DNA of 64,000 nucleotides from Roseibium sp. MMSF_3544 (GTDB lineage: Bacteria; Pseudomonadota; Alphaproteobacteria; Rhizobiales; Stappiaceae). Location of the stretch: positions 1 to 64,000 of the forward strand of contig NZ_JASHKA010000015.1 in assembly GCF_030732845.1 (NCBI RefSeq). The letters are read 5' to 3'. The translations under genes were made by a program, and so were the position numbers. Shown piece after piece: positions 51,750 to 61,617 of this stretch; position 1 is the stretch's first letter, and every line of letters starts with the position of its first letter. The notes under the pieces were generated by a model. It saw nothing but the letters and a program-made list of their open reading frames with translations, did not search any database and had not been told where the DNA came from.

Positions 51750-53099
51750 ATGTTTGGGAGGAGTAAATTCCTTGTCTCGACAATCGCGGGTGTGCTCGCG
51801 CTTGGTCTGACGGCGGCTCAAGCCGACACGCTGCGCTTCTGGACGACCGAAGAGCAGCCCGATCGGCTGGCAAAGCAGGAAGAAATGGCGGCAGCCTTCA
51901 AGGAAAAGACAGGCATTGAAGTCGAAGTCATTCCGGTCAGCGAGTCCGATCTTGGGACACGCACGACGGCCGCCTTTGCCGGCGGCGATCTGCCGGACGT
52001 CATCTATCATCCGCTTCAATATGCGCTGCCCTGGGCAGAAGCGGGCATTCTGGACACTGAAGCAGCAACGGAAGTTGTCGAAAACCTCGGTACCGGCACC
52101 TTCGCGCCGGGTGCTGTCGCCATGGCAGCAGTCGAAGATGGCATCGCCTCGGTTCCGGTCGACGGCTGGACCCAGATGGTTGTCTATCGCAAGGACCTTT
52201 TCGACGAAAACGGCCTTGCTGCGCCGGACAGCTACGAGAACATTCTGGCCGCCGTTGAAAAGCTGCACAATCCGCCAGACATGTTCGCCTTTGTCGCTGC
52301 GACCAAGATCGACGAAGCCTTCATGAGCCAGGTGCTTGAGCATGTCCTGCTGGCCAACGGTGTCACACCGGTCGACGGCAACGGCTTCAAGGCTCTTGAC
52401 GAAAAGAAAACCATCGAAGCATTGGAGTTCTACAAGGCAATTGCCAAGGCTTCACCTCCCGGCGATCTTTTCTGGAAACAGTCGCGTGAGCTTTATTTTG
52501 CCGGCAAAGCTGCGATGATCATCTGGTCACCGTTCATTCTTGACGAACTTGCCGGTCTGCGCGATAGCGCACCGCCGACCATCACCGACGACCCGACCTC
52601 GAAGGAACTGGCTTCCAAGACAGGTATCGTCACCACGCTGAAGGGGCCGTCCAATCCGGATGGAGCCGCCTGGGGTGACGTCCGCTACTTCGGCATCACC
52701 AACGATGCCGACACGGAATCTGCAATGCAGTTCGTCGAGTTCTCCCTCGATGACGGCTATATGTCGACCTTGTCGATCGCACCTGAAGGCAAGTTCCCGA
52801 TCCGCCGCGGTAACGCCGACAATGCCACTGCATTCGTCGACGGCTGGTCGAAACTGCCGGTCGGTGTCGACCGCAAGGCACCGCTGACCGAGCTCTATGA
52901 TCCGGCAACCATCGAAACGATCGTCGCCGGTCTCGACACTGCCAGCCGCTGGGGTGTCACCGAAGGACAGCTGGCACTCGCGTCCAAGATGATCAACAGC
53001 CAGGTGATCAACCGCTACGTCCGTGAGTTCATCGACGATGAGCGCGATGCCGCGGCAACGGTCGCTAAGCTCAACGAAGAACTGGCCAAGATCCAGTAA
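51750..53099 (+). CDS. Sugar ABC transporter substrate-binding protein (CUT1)
   Basis: The 449-residue product has a signal peptide (MFGRSKFLVSTIAGVLALGL, cut near AQA/DT) and the SBP_bac_1 fold (LRFWTTEEQPDRLAKQEEM, FAGGDLPDVIYHPLQYALPW, VPVDGWTQMVVYRKDLFDENG). It would deliver a small glycoside to the downstream permeases. A strong hairpin follows at 53116. Context with a GH63-type hydrolase suggests a glucosyl or mannosyl compound. Confidence 0.9.
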   Translation: MFGRSKFLVSTIAGVLALGLTAAQADTLRFWTTEEQPDRLAKQEEMAAAFKEKTGIEVEVIPVSESDLGTRTTAAFAGGDLPDVIYHPLQYALPWAEAGILDTEAATEVVENLGTGTFAPGAVAMAAVEDGIASVPVDGWTQMVVYRKDLFDENGLAAPDSYENILAAVEKLHNPPDMFAFVAATKIDEAFMSQVLEHVLLANGVTPVDGNGFKALDEKKTIEALEFYKAIAKASPPGDLFWKQSRELYFAGKAAMIIWSPFILDELAGLRDSAPPTITDDPTSKELASKTGIVTTLKGPSNPDGAAWGDVRYFGITNDADTESAMQFVEFSLDDGYMSTLSIAPEGKFPIRRGNADNATAFVDGWSKLPVGVDRKAPLTELYDPATIETIVAGLDTASRWGVTEGQLALASKMINSQVINRYVREFIDDERDAAATVAKLNEELAKIQ

Positions 53100-53115
53100 C
53101 GTGGCTTGACCCATT

Positions 53116-53139
53116 GACCTGCCCTTGAAAGGGCAGGTC
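53116..53139 (+). promoter_or_regulatory. Hairpin between binding-protein and permease genes
   Basis: GACCTGCCCTT and AAGGGCAGGTC are perfect complements around a 2-base centre, so the stem is at least 9 bp. No T run follows. It is in the 196-bp gap after the binding-protein stop and likely sets differential expression. Confidence 0.7.
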
Positions 53140-53295
53140 ACCCCCGATTTCCTCAATCAGGACCGGACGAGACGCAGGTCTGCGTCCGGCCCCGCTGAAC
53201 ACCCTTCCCGCACACGATGCGGGAGGACAGGGACGGTTTGTCCCGCGCCAACTCGAACCTGAGTGGCCAACGGGCTGAAACGCAGAGCTGGAACC

Positions 53296-54600
53296 ATGAG
53301 CGCACAGAACCAACAGACGGAGTCTCTCGGACCGCCGAAGGGCATTGGCCCGATGCAGCGGCGGGAAATGCGGCTTGCCTATCTGATGCTGGCGCCGACC
53401 TTCGCGATCATCTTGATGATCGTGGCCGGTCCGCTGCTTGCCAATTTCTGGATCAGTGTGAAGCCTGTGCAGCTCGCTGACCTGCGACCACCGACTGTTC
53501 TCGTCAACGAGCGGGTACGCGGACGGCCGGAAGCCGCGGGCGATAGCGCTCAAATCGAGTACCGTCTGCGGAACTCGTCCCAGGACGAGGAAATCCGCGA
53601 CGTCGTGCTGACCGACAAGATCCCGAATGGTTTCGACGTCACCGCGTTGCCCGACGTCTGCGCGATCAGTGGCACAGACCTGACGTGCACGATCGGAACC
53701 GTTGAGCCGGGCTGGCGGGACAGGCTGAGACTGGAGGGCACGGTGACCGACGCCTTCCTGGCTGCCGACAGACCCGAGCGACAAAGCGAGCCGCTCACGA
53801 GCGGCGATGCAGACAACGTCCTGACCAATTTCAACTTCACGCTTGAGAACTTCCAGAGGATCTTCAACGCCGATGAATTCTGGTCGGTTCTGCGCGTCAC
53901 CTTCTACTACACGATTTTCGGAACGGGCGGCGCGCTGGTGCTCGGTCTCTTCGCCGCGCAATTGCTGCACACGACTTTCGTCGGCAGGGGAATTGTGCGC
54001 GGGCTGTTCCTGTTTCCCTATGTCTCGCCGGTGATTGCGGTTGCCTTCACCTGGGTGGTGCTGTTCGACCCGTTTTCGGGAACCGTCAATGCGCTTTTGA
54101 CCAAGATGGGGGTCGTCGCCGATCCGATCAATTTCTTCGGGCAACGGTCCATCGAGTATTCCCTCTTTGGCATTCCGATGGAGTTTCCGCTGGCACTGAC
54201 GACCGTGATTGCGTTCGAGGCCTGGCGGTATTTCCCCTTGTCGTTCCTGTTCATTCTGGCCCGCATGCAGTCGATCAACACGGACATGTATGAAGCTGCC
54301 GAAATGGATGGTGCGACACCGCTGCAACAGTTCTGGTACCTGTCCCTGCCGCAGCTCATGGGCATCCTGTCCGTGCTGTTCCTGCTCAGGTTCATTTGGA
54401 CCTTCAACAAGTTCGACGACATCTTCCTGCTGACCGGCGGTAACGCCGGTACCCGGACGCTGACCGTCGATGTCTATGAACAGGGCTTCGCGCTCTCCAA
54501 TCTCGGCGCAGGTGCCGCGGTGGCCGTCGTCGTCTTTGTCGTCCTGGTCACGTTCGCGACCCTGTTCATCCGCTTCTCACCGAAGGAGGAAGGACTATGA
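53296..54600 (+). CDS. ABC transporter permease with a DUF11-like periplasmic insertion
   Basis: The 434-residue MalF-type permease is about 130 residues longer than usual. After the first helix (28-50) there is an inserted soluble domain (about 66-171) whose pattern (IEYRLRNSS, VVLTDKIPNGFDV, LTCTIGTVEPG) resembles the DUF11 beta-sandwich repeat found in surface proteins. The rest is a normal permease with the EAA loop EAAEMDGATPLQQFWYLSLPQ. The insertion would face the periplasm near the binding protein. ATG 53296 is chosen over the longer frame; the end overlaps the next permease by four bases. Confidence 0.87.
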   Translation: MSAQNQQTESLGPPKGIGPMQRREMRLAYLMLAPTFAIILMIVAGPLLANFWISVKPVQLADLRPPTVLVNERVRGRPEAAGDSAQIEYRLRNSSQDEEIRDVVLTDKIPNGFDVTALPDVCAISGTDLTCTIGTVEPGWRDRLRLEGTVTDAFLAADRPERQSEPLTSGDADNVLTNFNFTLENFQRIFNADEFWSVLRVTFYYTIFGTGGALVLGLFAAQLLHTTFVGRGIVRGLFLFPYVSPVIAVAFTWVVLFDPFSGTVNALLTKMGVVADPINFFGQRSIEYSLFGIPMEFPLALTTVIAFEAWRYFPLSFLFILARMQSINTDMYEAAEMDGATPLQQFWYLSLPQLMGILSVLFLLRFIWTFNKFDDIFLLTGGNAGTRTLTVDVYEQGFALSNLGAGAAVAVVVFVVLVTFATLFIRFSPKEEGL

Positions 54601-55829
54601 AACCGGGGAGCATCCTTCTTGCCGCCGTCACGGGCCTGATCTGGGGCGTGACCGCAATCGTCGTCGTCGCGGTGGCCCTGACGCTGATCACAGGCGAAGT
54701 CGCCCTGCCGCAGGCAACCGTGGCCGGCATCGCGGGTCTGATAAGTGCGCTGATCTATGTCTGGCGACAGTCTTCTGAAACGAATGCAGGCTTTCCGGCC
54801 TGGGCGCTTGCGGCCATTGCGTTGTTTCTCGTGCTCATGATCGGGTCGTTTGCGTCACCTTTCAGCCTGCCGCTGAGCACCGTGCCAGTGTGGCAGGGCC
54901 TCGCTCTGATCCTCTTCGTGTCCGGCGCGACCTGGGCCACCAGCGTCTGCCTGTCGGGTGCACGGCTTGGGGCCATGAGCCGCTACGAACGGGAAGTGAT
55001 CTATATCCGGATCGCAAAGGGGATCGGTTTCGTCATCTTCTTCATCATCGTGGCGTTGCCGTTTTACGTCATGGTGATGACGTCACTGAAAAGTCAGCAG
55101 ACGCTGCTCGCCAATCCGCTGGATCTTTCCATCGACTTTTCCCAGGGGCTTGACGGTCTGTTCCGGTCTTATGTTGAGCTGTTCACCCAGTTCAACTTCG
55201 GACGCTATCTGCTGGTGTCGGCCTTCGTCTCGGTTGCCACCGTCGTCTTGACGCTGCTCTTTTCCGTACCCGGAGCCTACGCGGTTTCCCGGTTGCGGTT
55301 TCCGGGGCAGGCGTTTCTGGCGCGGTCGGTGCTCCTGATCTACATGGTTCCGGCGATCGTCCTGGTGATCCCGCTTTACGCGGTCTTCTCGCAGCTCGGC
55401 TTGCGCAACACGTTGACGGGTCTTCTGATCGTCTATCCGGCGACCACCATTCCCGTCGCTCTCTACATGCTCCAGGGATATTTCCGCGGACTGCCGTCCG
55501 AACTGGAAGAAGCGGGCCTGATGGACGGGTTGTCGCGCATCGGCGTGATCCTGAAAATCACGTTGCCGTTGTCACTGCCGGCGCTCGCCTCCGTGTCACT
55601 TTACGTCTTCATGATCGCCTGGAACGAGTTCCTGTTCGCCTTCATGTTCCTGGACGATCCGGACATCTTCACGCTCTCGCGCGGTGTCGTGTCCCTGAAT
55701 TCCTCCGAGGTGCCTCGTCAACACCTCATGGCGGGCGCGGTTATCGCGACCGTGCCCGTCCTCGCCATCTTCCTTTGGTTCGAACGCTTCCTTGTCCAGG
55801 GCCTCACGGCCGGCAGTGTGAAGGGATAG
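54597..55829 (+). CDS. ABC transporter permease with extra N-terminal membrane domain (MalG type)
   Basis: The 410-residue protein is about 130 residues longer than MalG-type subunits. The first 120 residues form four extra helices (about 5-33, 41-56, 68-88, 97-118) linked by ARLGAMSRYER to a standard permease core with the EAA loop EEAGLMDGLSRIGVILKITLPLSLPA. Partner of the DUF11-containing permease. The extra helices may stabilise the unusual complex. Confidence 0.87.
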   Translation: MKPGSILLAAVTGLIWGVTAIVVVAVALTLITGEVALPQATVAGIAGLISALIYVWRQSSETNAGFPAWALAAIALFLVLMIGSFASPFSLPLSTVPVWQGLALILFVSGATWATSVCLSGARLGAMSRYEREVIYIRIAKGIGFVIFFIIVALPFYVMVMTSLKSQQTLLANPLDLSIDFSQGLDGLFRSYVELFTQFNFGRYLLVSAFVSVATVVLTLLFSVPGAYAVSRLRFPGQAFLARSVLLIYMVPAIVLVIPLYAVFSQLGLRNTLTGLLIVYPATTIPVALYMLQGYFRGLPSELEEAGLMDGLSRIGVILKITLPLSLPALASVSLYVFMIAWNEFLFAFMFLDDPDIFTLSRGVVSLNSSEVPRQHLMAGAVIATVPVLAIFLWFERFLVQGLTAGSVKG

Positions 55830-55868
55830 AGCAAACTTGAAACGGCCTCGATGGCCAAGGAGATTTCT

Positions 55869-57158
55869 GTGTCAGCCGCAGAGTTAGATCAAACAGCCCG
55901 AACCATACTGATCGAAAACGATCAGGGCGGGTACACGATACCGACAAAGGGTCTTTATCCCTACCAGTGGAATTGGGACTCGGTGTTTGTCGCACTCGGA
56001 TTTGCCACCTTCGACCAGGACCGCGCCTGGCGGGAAATCGAGATGTTGTTCGAGGGACAATGGCGCGACGGCATGGTGCCGCATATCCTGTTCCGCAAGG
56101 ACGATCCGAGCTATTTCCCCGGGCCTTCGGTCTGGGGCACCAATGGCGGACCGATCCCAAGTTCCGGCCATTCCCAACCGCCCGTTGCGGCAACGGTCAT
56201 CAGGGATCTTGTCGATGCAGACACCAGTGGGAAGGCAATCGACCGCGCTGCGGCCCTGTTTCCGAACCTCATGGCGTGGCATCGCTGGTTTCTGGCCTAC
56301 AGGGATCCGGACGGACAGGGTGTCCTGGCGGTGATTCACCCTTGGGAATCGGGACGGGACAACCTGCCTGATTGGGACGACGCACTAAGGGCTGTCGAGG
56401 TCAAGGACATTCAGCCCTATGAGCGCAAGGATACGTCCCATGTCGATCCGGCCATGCGCCCGCACAAGGAAGACTACGACCGGTATCTCAGCATCATGGC
56501 AGCCTGCCGCAACGTCGGTTGGGATCCGGCAGACGTGGCAAGAACCTGTCCGTTCTTCGTCACCGATCCGGGTATCACCTTCATCTTTCTGCGTGCGTGC
56601 CGGGATCTTCTGGCGCTTGCCGAACGCCTCGGCAAGGAAAGCGAAGCTGAGGAAATCCGCGGCTGGATCGCTCGGATGGAAACCGGTGCGAGATCGATCT
56701 GGCATGACGATCTCAAGGCTCATGTCGCGTTCAACAGACGCACTGGAAAACACACAGACGGGATTTCGAGCGCGTCTTTCCTGGCGCCTTATGCAGGTCT
56801 TGCAGACGCAACCACCTTGTCTGCACTGCAAGGCCACTTCGACAGGATTGCCGGCAAGGTCCGCTTCATGATGCCGTCCTACGATCCGGATCATCATAGC
56901 TACGAGCCTCTCAGATACTGGCGCGGGCCGGTCTGGGCGATGGTCAATTACATGATCGCCCGAGGACTTTCGGAAGCCGGTGATGCCACGCGCGCCGAAA
57001 AGCTCAGAAACGACACGGCCGGTCTCGTTCAGACGAGCGGCTTTGCAGAATACTTCAGCCCGGAAACGGGGGCAGGTGCCGGTGGCGGCACATTCTCCTG
57101 GACCGCAGCCATCTGGCTGACCTGGGCATCGCCATCACATGCGAAACAAGCAGCTTAA
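55869..57158 (+). CDS. GH63-type glycoside hydrolase (glucosyl/mannosylglycerate hydrolase-like)
   Basis: The 429-residue (alpha/alpha)6-barrel enzyme has [11 protein letters not shown] (near 31-41), [13 protein letters not shown] (158-170) with D164 as likely acid, [16 protein letters not shown] and E394 in [17 protein letters not shown] as likely base. This set matches the MGH1/GgH group, which hydrolyse mannosyl- or glucosylglycerate. GTG 55869 has AAGGAG six bases upstream; ATG 55851 has none. No signal peptide, so it works on imported sugar. Substrate inferred from family. Confidence 0.83.
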   Translation: MSAAELDQTARTILIENDQGGYTIPTKGLYPYQWNWDSVFVALGFATFDQDRAWREIEMLFEGQWRDGMVPHILFRKDDPSYFPGPSVWGTNGGPIPSSGHSQPPVAATVIRDLVDADTSGKAIDRAAALFPNLMAWHRWFLAYRDPDGQGVLAVIHPWESGRDNLPDWDDALRAVEVKDIQPYERKDTSHVDPAMRPHKEDYDRYLSIMAACRNVGWDPADVARTCPFFVTDPGITFIFLRACRDLLALAERLGKESEAEEIRGWIARMETGARSIWHDDLKAHVAFNRRTGKHTDGISSASFLAPYAGLADATTLSALQGHFDRIAGKVRFMMPSYDPDHHSYEPLRYWRGPVWAMVNYMIARGLSEAGDATRAEKLRNDTAGLVQTSGFAEYFSPETGAGAGGGTFSWTAAIWLTWASPSHAKQAA

Positions 57159-57178
57159 GAAGCCGGAGGACTAGGGAC

Positions 57179-58237
57179 ATGGGCGCCATTCAGCTCAACA
57201 AGGTCGAAAAATGGTTCGGCGATCTCCAGGTCATCAAGGGCATTGATCTGGATATCCGCGAGGGTGAATTCGTTATTTTCGTCGGGCCTTCCGGCTGCGG
57301 AAAATCGACACTGCTCCGCCTGATCTCGGGGCTGGAGGAAACCAGCCGAGGAACGATCGAGATCGACAGCAAGGACGTAACCGCGCTGCCACCGTCCGGG
57401 CGCGGGTTGTCGATGGTGTTTCAGTCCTATGCGCTTTATCCGCATATGTCCGTTCGCGAAAATGTCGGCTTTGGCCTGAAAACTGCCGGCGTTCCCAAGG
57501 CTGAGATCGACAACAAGGTGAATGCGGCGGCGGAAGTTCTGAAGCTCGACGATTATCTCGACCGGCGGCCGAAGGCGCTTTCCGGAGGGCAGCGTCAGCG
57601 CGTGGCCATCGGGCGGGCGATCGTGCGCGAGCCGAGCGCCTTCCTGTTCGATGAGCCGCTGTCGAACCTCGACGCTGCACTGCGCGTTGAAATGCGTTTC
57701 GAGGTTGCCCGGCTTCACAAGAGCCTCGGCACGACCATGATTTACGTGACCCACGACCAGGTCGAGGCGATGACGCTCGCCGACAAGATCGTCGTCCTCC
57801 AGGCGGGCAGGATCGAGCAGGTCGGATCACCGCGCGAACTCTACGAACGGCCGGATAATCTGTTCGTCGCGCAGTTTATCGGATCGCCGAAAATGAACGT
57901 CATGCCGTGTTCGATCGAGGGTGACCAGTTCTCGCTGCAAGGACATGGCGGCGGCCACTATCCGCATGCAGGTTCGTCACAGCAGCCGGTCAAGCTCGGG
58001 ATCCGTCCGGAGCACATGGCCATCGTCGGGGAAGGCGAGGGGCATTGCAGCGGAACTGTGGAAGTCGCCGAATATCTGGGGGCCGATACGTTCCTCTATG
58101 TTGCCCTTGATGGACTTGAGACCATTCTGGTTCGGATCAGCGGTGCGGACACGATCGAGGAGGGTGCCCGGATCGGTCTCAAGTTCGACGAAACCCGCAT
58201 GCACTTCTTCGACGCCGAAGACCGTGCCATCCGGTAA
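57179..58237 (+). CDS. Sugar ABC transporter ATP-binding protein (UgpC type)
   Basis: A 352-residue ATPase with Walker [12 protein letters not shown], signature [15 protein letters not shown], Walker [12 protein letters not shown] and a C-terminal TOBE domain ([12 protein letters not shown]). It closes the LacI operon and powers the two unusual permeases. It closely resembles the ATPase at 20200, so cross-service is possible. Confidence 0.92.
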   Translation: MGAIQLNKVEKWFGDLQVIKGIDLDIREGEFVIFVGPSGCGKSTLLRLISGLEETSRGTIEIDSKDVTALPPSGRGLSMVFQSYALYPHMSVRENVGFGLKTAGVPKAEIDNKVNAAAEVLKLDDYLDRRPKALSGGQRQRVAIGRAIVREPSAFLFDEPLSNLDAALRVEMRFEVARLHKSLGTTMIYVTHDQVEAMTLADKIVVLQAGRIEQVGSPRELYERPDNLFVAQFIGSPKMNVMPCSIEGDQFSLQGHGGGHYPHAGSSQQPVKLGIRPEHMAIVGEGEGHCSGTVEVAEYLGADTFLYVALDGLETILVRISGADTIEEGARIGLKFDETRMHFFDAEDRAIR

Positions 58238-58252
58238 ATCGTTGGATCAAAT

Positions 58253-59128
58253 TCATCGCGGGACGACGTCGACCTTGTGGTCCGTGGTCTGGGTCCCCGA
58301 GGTGCGCAGGACGCCTTTTACCGGGGCGACGTCCCCATAGTCGCGGCCGCGCGCCACGACAATGTGGTCCTGGCCAACGCGCAAGGCATTTGTCGGGTCG
58401 TATTCGATCCAGCCGACCTCGATGCCACACCAGGCGCGCACCCAGGCGTGCATTGCGTCCGCGCCTTCAAGGCGCGGCTGGCCCTCGGGTGGAATTGTTC
58501 TCAGGAACCCGCTGACGTAGCCTGCCGGGATGCCGACGCTTCTGAGGCAGGCAATCATGATATGGGTGAAATCCTGACAGACACCGTGGCGGCGTTCGAA
58601 AGCTTCGAGCGCGGGCGTGTCGACCGTCGTCGCGTCCGCGTCAAACTCCATGTCTTCGTTCAATGCCCGGCCGATCGTCTCGACTGCGGCGAGCGCGCTG
58701 ATGCCGGGACTGAGGTGTTCCTGCGCATAAACCGCAAATGCTGGCGCAAGGGGCAACCGCGGCGAGGTGGCCAGAAAGTGCACCGGCTCATCCGGAGCGA
58801 GCGACTGGATGCCCGCCAGTTCTCTGGCCAGGACGCCGACGGGCGGCGAGATGTCCAGCTCCTCCGGTGTTGCCGTGCGGTCGATCCGGGCCGTTAACTG
58901 GAAGGCGAGCTCGCTGTGCGATCTGCGATAGGCAACGTCCGTGACGGCGTTGCCGAAAAAGTCTTTCCTGTCCCTGCGTTCCGTCGGGCCTGGCGACAGC
59001 CGGATGCTGGAGGACAGAAGCCGTTGTTCACCCGTTATCGTTGCCGGGACCAGCCGCAGCGCATGCCGTCCCGAGTTTGCCGGGCTGGCGTATTCATATG
59101 TAATTTCAAGGCTTACATCATAAAGCAC
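58253..59128 (-). CDS. Transglutaminase-like protease/peptidase family protein
   Basis: The 291-residue protein has the N-terminal beta domain (LEITYEYASPANSGRHALRL) and a transglutaminase core with the triad C184 (GVCQDFTH), H227 (AMHAWVRAW) and D244 (EYDPTN). Such proteins are probable peptidases or amide-forming enzymes. It is the last of three genes on this strand with a CP-ATP-grasp/alpha-E fusion and a DUF2126 protein, a set proposed to make and process peptide tags. Confidence 0.9.
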   Translation of the reverse strand: MLYDVSLEITYEYASPANSGRHALRLVPATITGEQRLLSSSIRLSPGPTERRDRKDFFGNAVTDVAYRRSHSELAFQLTARIDRTATPEELDISPPVGVLARELAGIQSLAPDEPVHFLATSPRLPLAPAFAVYAQEHLSPGISALAAVETIGRALNEDMEFDADATTVDTPALEAFERRHGVCQDFTHIMIACLRSVGIPAGYVSGFLRTIPPEGQPRLEGADAMHAWVRAWCGIEVGWIEYDPTNALRVGQDHIVVARGRDYGDVAPVKGVLRTSGTQTTDHKVDVVPR

Positions 59129-59169
59129 GGCAGCCTCGCGATCCCGGCTCGACGGGGAAGAGCTTGTCT

Positions 59170-61575
59170 TTATCTGATATAGGCATCTGAGAGCTCCACC
59201 GAGAGGAAGGCTATCTGATCCCTGAGATCGCCAAGGGCTTCCGGTGTCAGGGTTTCAGGGGTCGCGACCGCGAGGTTCGTGTGAACCTGCAGCACGGCAC
59301 GGGCAAGATCCGACAGGTACCCGTTCTGCGACGCGCCGGGAAGCACGGAGATGTGGTCCTTCATATCCGTCAGCTGATACATCACGGCCCGCGGGTTCTG
59401 CGGATCCATTGCAAGCAGGTCAAGCACTGTCGCATGGCTGAGCGAGACGGCGTAGCGCCGGCTCATCGACATGGCGCTGTCACCTACTTCAAGCAGCAAT
59501 TCCAGAGCACCGTCAGGGGCATTCGGACCGGTGAAAACGGACAGGAGATCGGCCATCCGGTGTGCCCGTTCCAATGCGCGCCCGATACTTAAGAACCGCC
59601 ACCCCATGAACCGGTACATGTTTTCGTGGACCAGGCCCGAAAACCCGGTGATCTTGCGCAAAAGCAGGCTCATTGCCCGGGGGACGTCTGCATTCTCCTT
59701 CATGACCTGCCGGGCACCGTTTGCCGTCTGGGCAAGATCGTTGAGGGCGAGCCAGCCATCAACTGAAAACCTGTCGCGCACCTTCCCGGCGCTGTTCACC
59801 GCCGATTGAAGCATGGCGCACAGCCCGTCGGGAACGGGGATCTCCGGTGCCACGCCGATCTCGTCCAGGTATTCCGCGATTTCAGCCACCAGTGGCGAGT
59901 TTGGGTCCGCTGTTTCCATGAGACGGGCATGATAGGCGCGCAGCAGACGAACGGCGCCCTCCGCGCGCTCCACGTATCGCCCGAGCCAGAAGAGATTGTC
60001 CGCTGCCCGAGACGGCAAAGCCCCCGCCTGTGATTTGAAGAAGGGCGACTCGGTCTGGTGAAGCAGGGTCTCCTTGAACTGCTTGCGCTGGCCTATGATC
60101 CAGACGTCCGCTGCTGTTCCTCCCGATTGCATCGCAATCGCGCTTGCGCTCTCGGCCTTGCCGATCCGCGCGAACCCGCCGGACATGACCTCCCAGCCAT
60201 TTTGCGTGCGTGCCAGAAAGACGCGCAGGCTCATGGGGCGCGGAACAAGGCCCCCTTCGTGATAGGCGGGTGTTGTCGACAAGGTGACGGCTTCCTGCGC
60301 GACGAGGCTACCCTGTTCCGTGTCGATCCAGCTTTCCAGAATGCCCTTCTGGAATTTGTCGGAATCCTTTCCGATGAAATCCGTCTGCGCCGAGGTAAAG
60401 GGCAGTGCCGTCGAAAGGGCCGGGCTGAACATCATGGTTTCAGCGTGCTCTTTCACATAGGAGCGGGTCGTTTCTTCACCGCACCACCACGTCGCCACAT
60501 TGGGGAGCTTGAGGCTGCGCCCGAGGAGATGCTCACATACGCGCGGCAGGAAAGCGAGCAAGGCGCGCGTCTCGAGAATGCCCGTGCCGAGGGCGTTGAC
60601 CATGGCAACGTTGCCGGAGCGCACGGCTTGAACCATGCCGGGCGTACCGATCTGCGATTCCTCGTTCAGCTCCACCGGATCGGTCCATGCCGCATCCAAC
60701 CGGCGCCACAACACGCTGATCGGTTTCAGACCCGCGACCGTGCGCACCATGAGCTGTCCGTTCTCAACGGTCAGGTCTTCACCTTCCAGCAGCATGAAAC
60801 CGAGATAGCGGGCGATATAGGCATGTTCGAAATAGGTGTCGTTGAGCGGGCCGGGTGTTAGGATCGAAACCCGGCTGTCCGGCTCGCCGCGAAGCTCAAG
60901 AAGATGATCGCGAAACCGGCGGAAGAAGCCGGCAAGCCGGTGCACGTTGGCCTTGGCGAAAAACTCGTTGAAAACGCGGCCTGTCGCGACCCGGTTTTCC
61001 AGGGCAAAACCGGCACCGGACGGGGCCTGGGCGCGGTCTGACAGAACCCACCAGGTTCCGTCCGGTCCCCGGCCGATTTCAAAGGCGAGGAAGTGCAGGA
61101 AGTATCCCGAGCTCGGCGTGATGCCGACCAACGGCCGCTGCCACTCGGGACTTTGCGCTATCAGGCTCGCTGGAAGGTAACCTTCAGAGACAAGCTGGTT
61201 CTCACCGTAAAGGTCACCGACGACTTTTTCCAGGAGTTCGGCCCTCTGGACGAGACCCTCCGCAATGACCTGCCAGTCGGCTTCACTGATCACGACCGGA
61301 ATATGGCTGAGTGGCCATTCCCGCTCATGGGCTTCGTTCTGCCCGTATTGACGGAAGTAGACGCCTGCGTCGTTCAGATACTGGTTGCCTCTGGCGAAGC
61401 GGTCGGCGATGTCTTCCGCGCCGAGGGAGGAAAGATGGTCCAGGAAGGGCTGCCAGACCGGGCGGACCTTGCCGTCGGGATCAAGAAGTTCATCCGAAAC
61501 ACCCGGAAACGGGCGGTAGGATTTCAACAGGTCATAGCCTGCCCGTCCCGTCGATTCCGTTTCATCCAAGCTCAT
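59170..61575 (-). CDS. Circularly permuted ATP-grasp and alpha-E domain fusion
   Basis: The 801-residue protein joins a circularly permuted ATP-grasp domain (about 75-490, with YLNDAGVYFRQYG, LTPGPLNDTYFEHAYIARYLG core and LGTGILETRALLAFLPRVCEHLLG core region) to an alpha-E domain starting near 510 (NLFWLGRYVERAE). ATP-grasp enzymes of this type probably ligate amino acids; alpha-E is thought to be a partner. In many genomes these are separate genes, so this is a natural fusion. The gaps to both neighbours are about 41 bp. Confidence 0.92.
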   Translation of the reverse strand: MSLDETESTGRAGYDLLKSYRPFPGVSDELLDPDGKVRPVWQPFLDHLSSLGAEDIADRFARGNQYLNDAGVYFRQYGQNEAHEREWPLSHIPVVISEADWQVIAEGLVQRAELLEKVVGDLYGENQLVSEGYLPASLIAQSPEWQRPLVGITPSSGYFLHFLAFEIGRGPDGTWWVLSDRAQAPSGAGFALENRVATGRVFNEFFAKANVHRLAGFFRRFRDHLLELRGEPDSRVSILTPGPLNDTYFEHAYIARYLGFMLLEGEDLTVENGQLMVRTVAGLKPISVLWRRLDAAWTDPVELNEESQIGTPGMVQAVRSGNVAMVNALGTGILETRALLAFLPRVCEHLLGRSLKLPNVATWWCGEETTRSYVKEHAETMMFSPALSTALPFTSAQTDFIGKDSDKFQKGILESWIDTEQGSLVAQEAVTLSTTPAYHEGGLVPRPMSLRVFLARTQNGWEVMSGGFARIGKAESASAIAMQSGGTAADVWIIGQRKQFKETLLHQTESPFFKSQAGALPSRAADNLFWLGRYVERAEGAVRLLRAYHARLMETADPNSPLVAEIAEYLDEIGVAPEIPVPDGLCAMLQSAVNSAGKVRDRFSVDGWLALNDLAQTANGARQVMKENADVPRAMSLLLRKITGFSGLVHENMYRFMGWRFLSIGRALERAHRMADLLSVFTGPNAPDGALELLLEVGDSAMSMSRRYAVSLSHATVLDLLAMDPQNPRAVMYQLTDMKDHISVLPGASQNGYLSDLARAVLQVHTNLAVATPETLTPEALGDLRDQIAFLSVELSDAYIR

Positions 61576-61617
61576 TCACACCAGTCCCAACCATTTATTC
61601 CAGCCGCCGAACGCACC

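Noticed and set aside
53071..54327. Minus-strand open frame opposite the DUF11-containing permease
   Set aside because: It shows the Arg/His/Gln-rich composition of antisense shadow frames and no recognisable motif.
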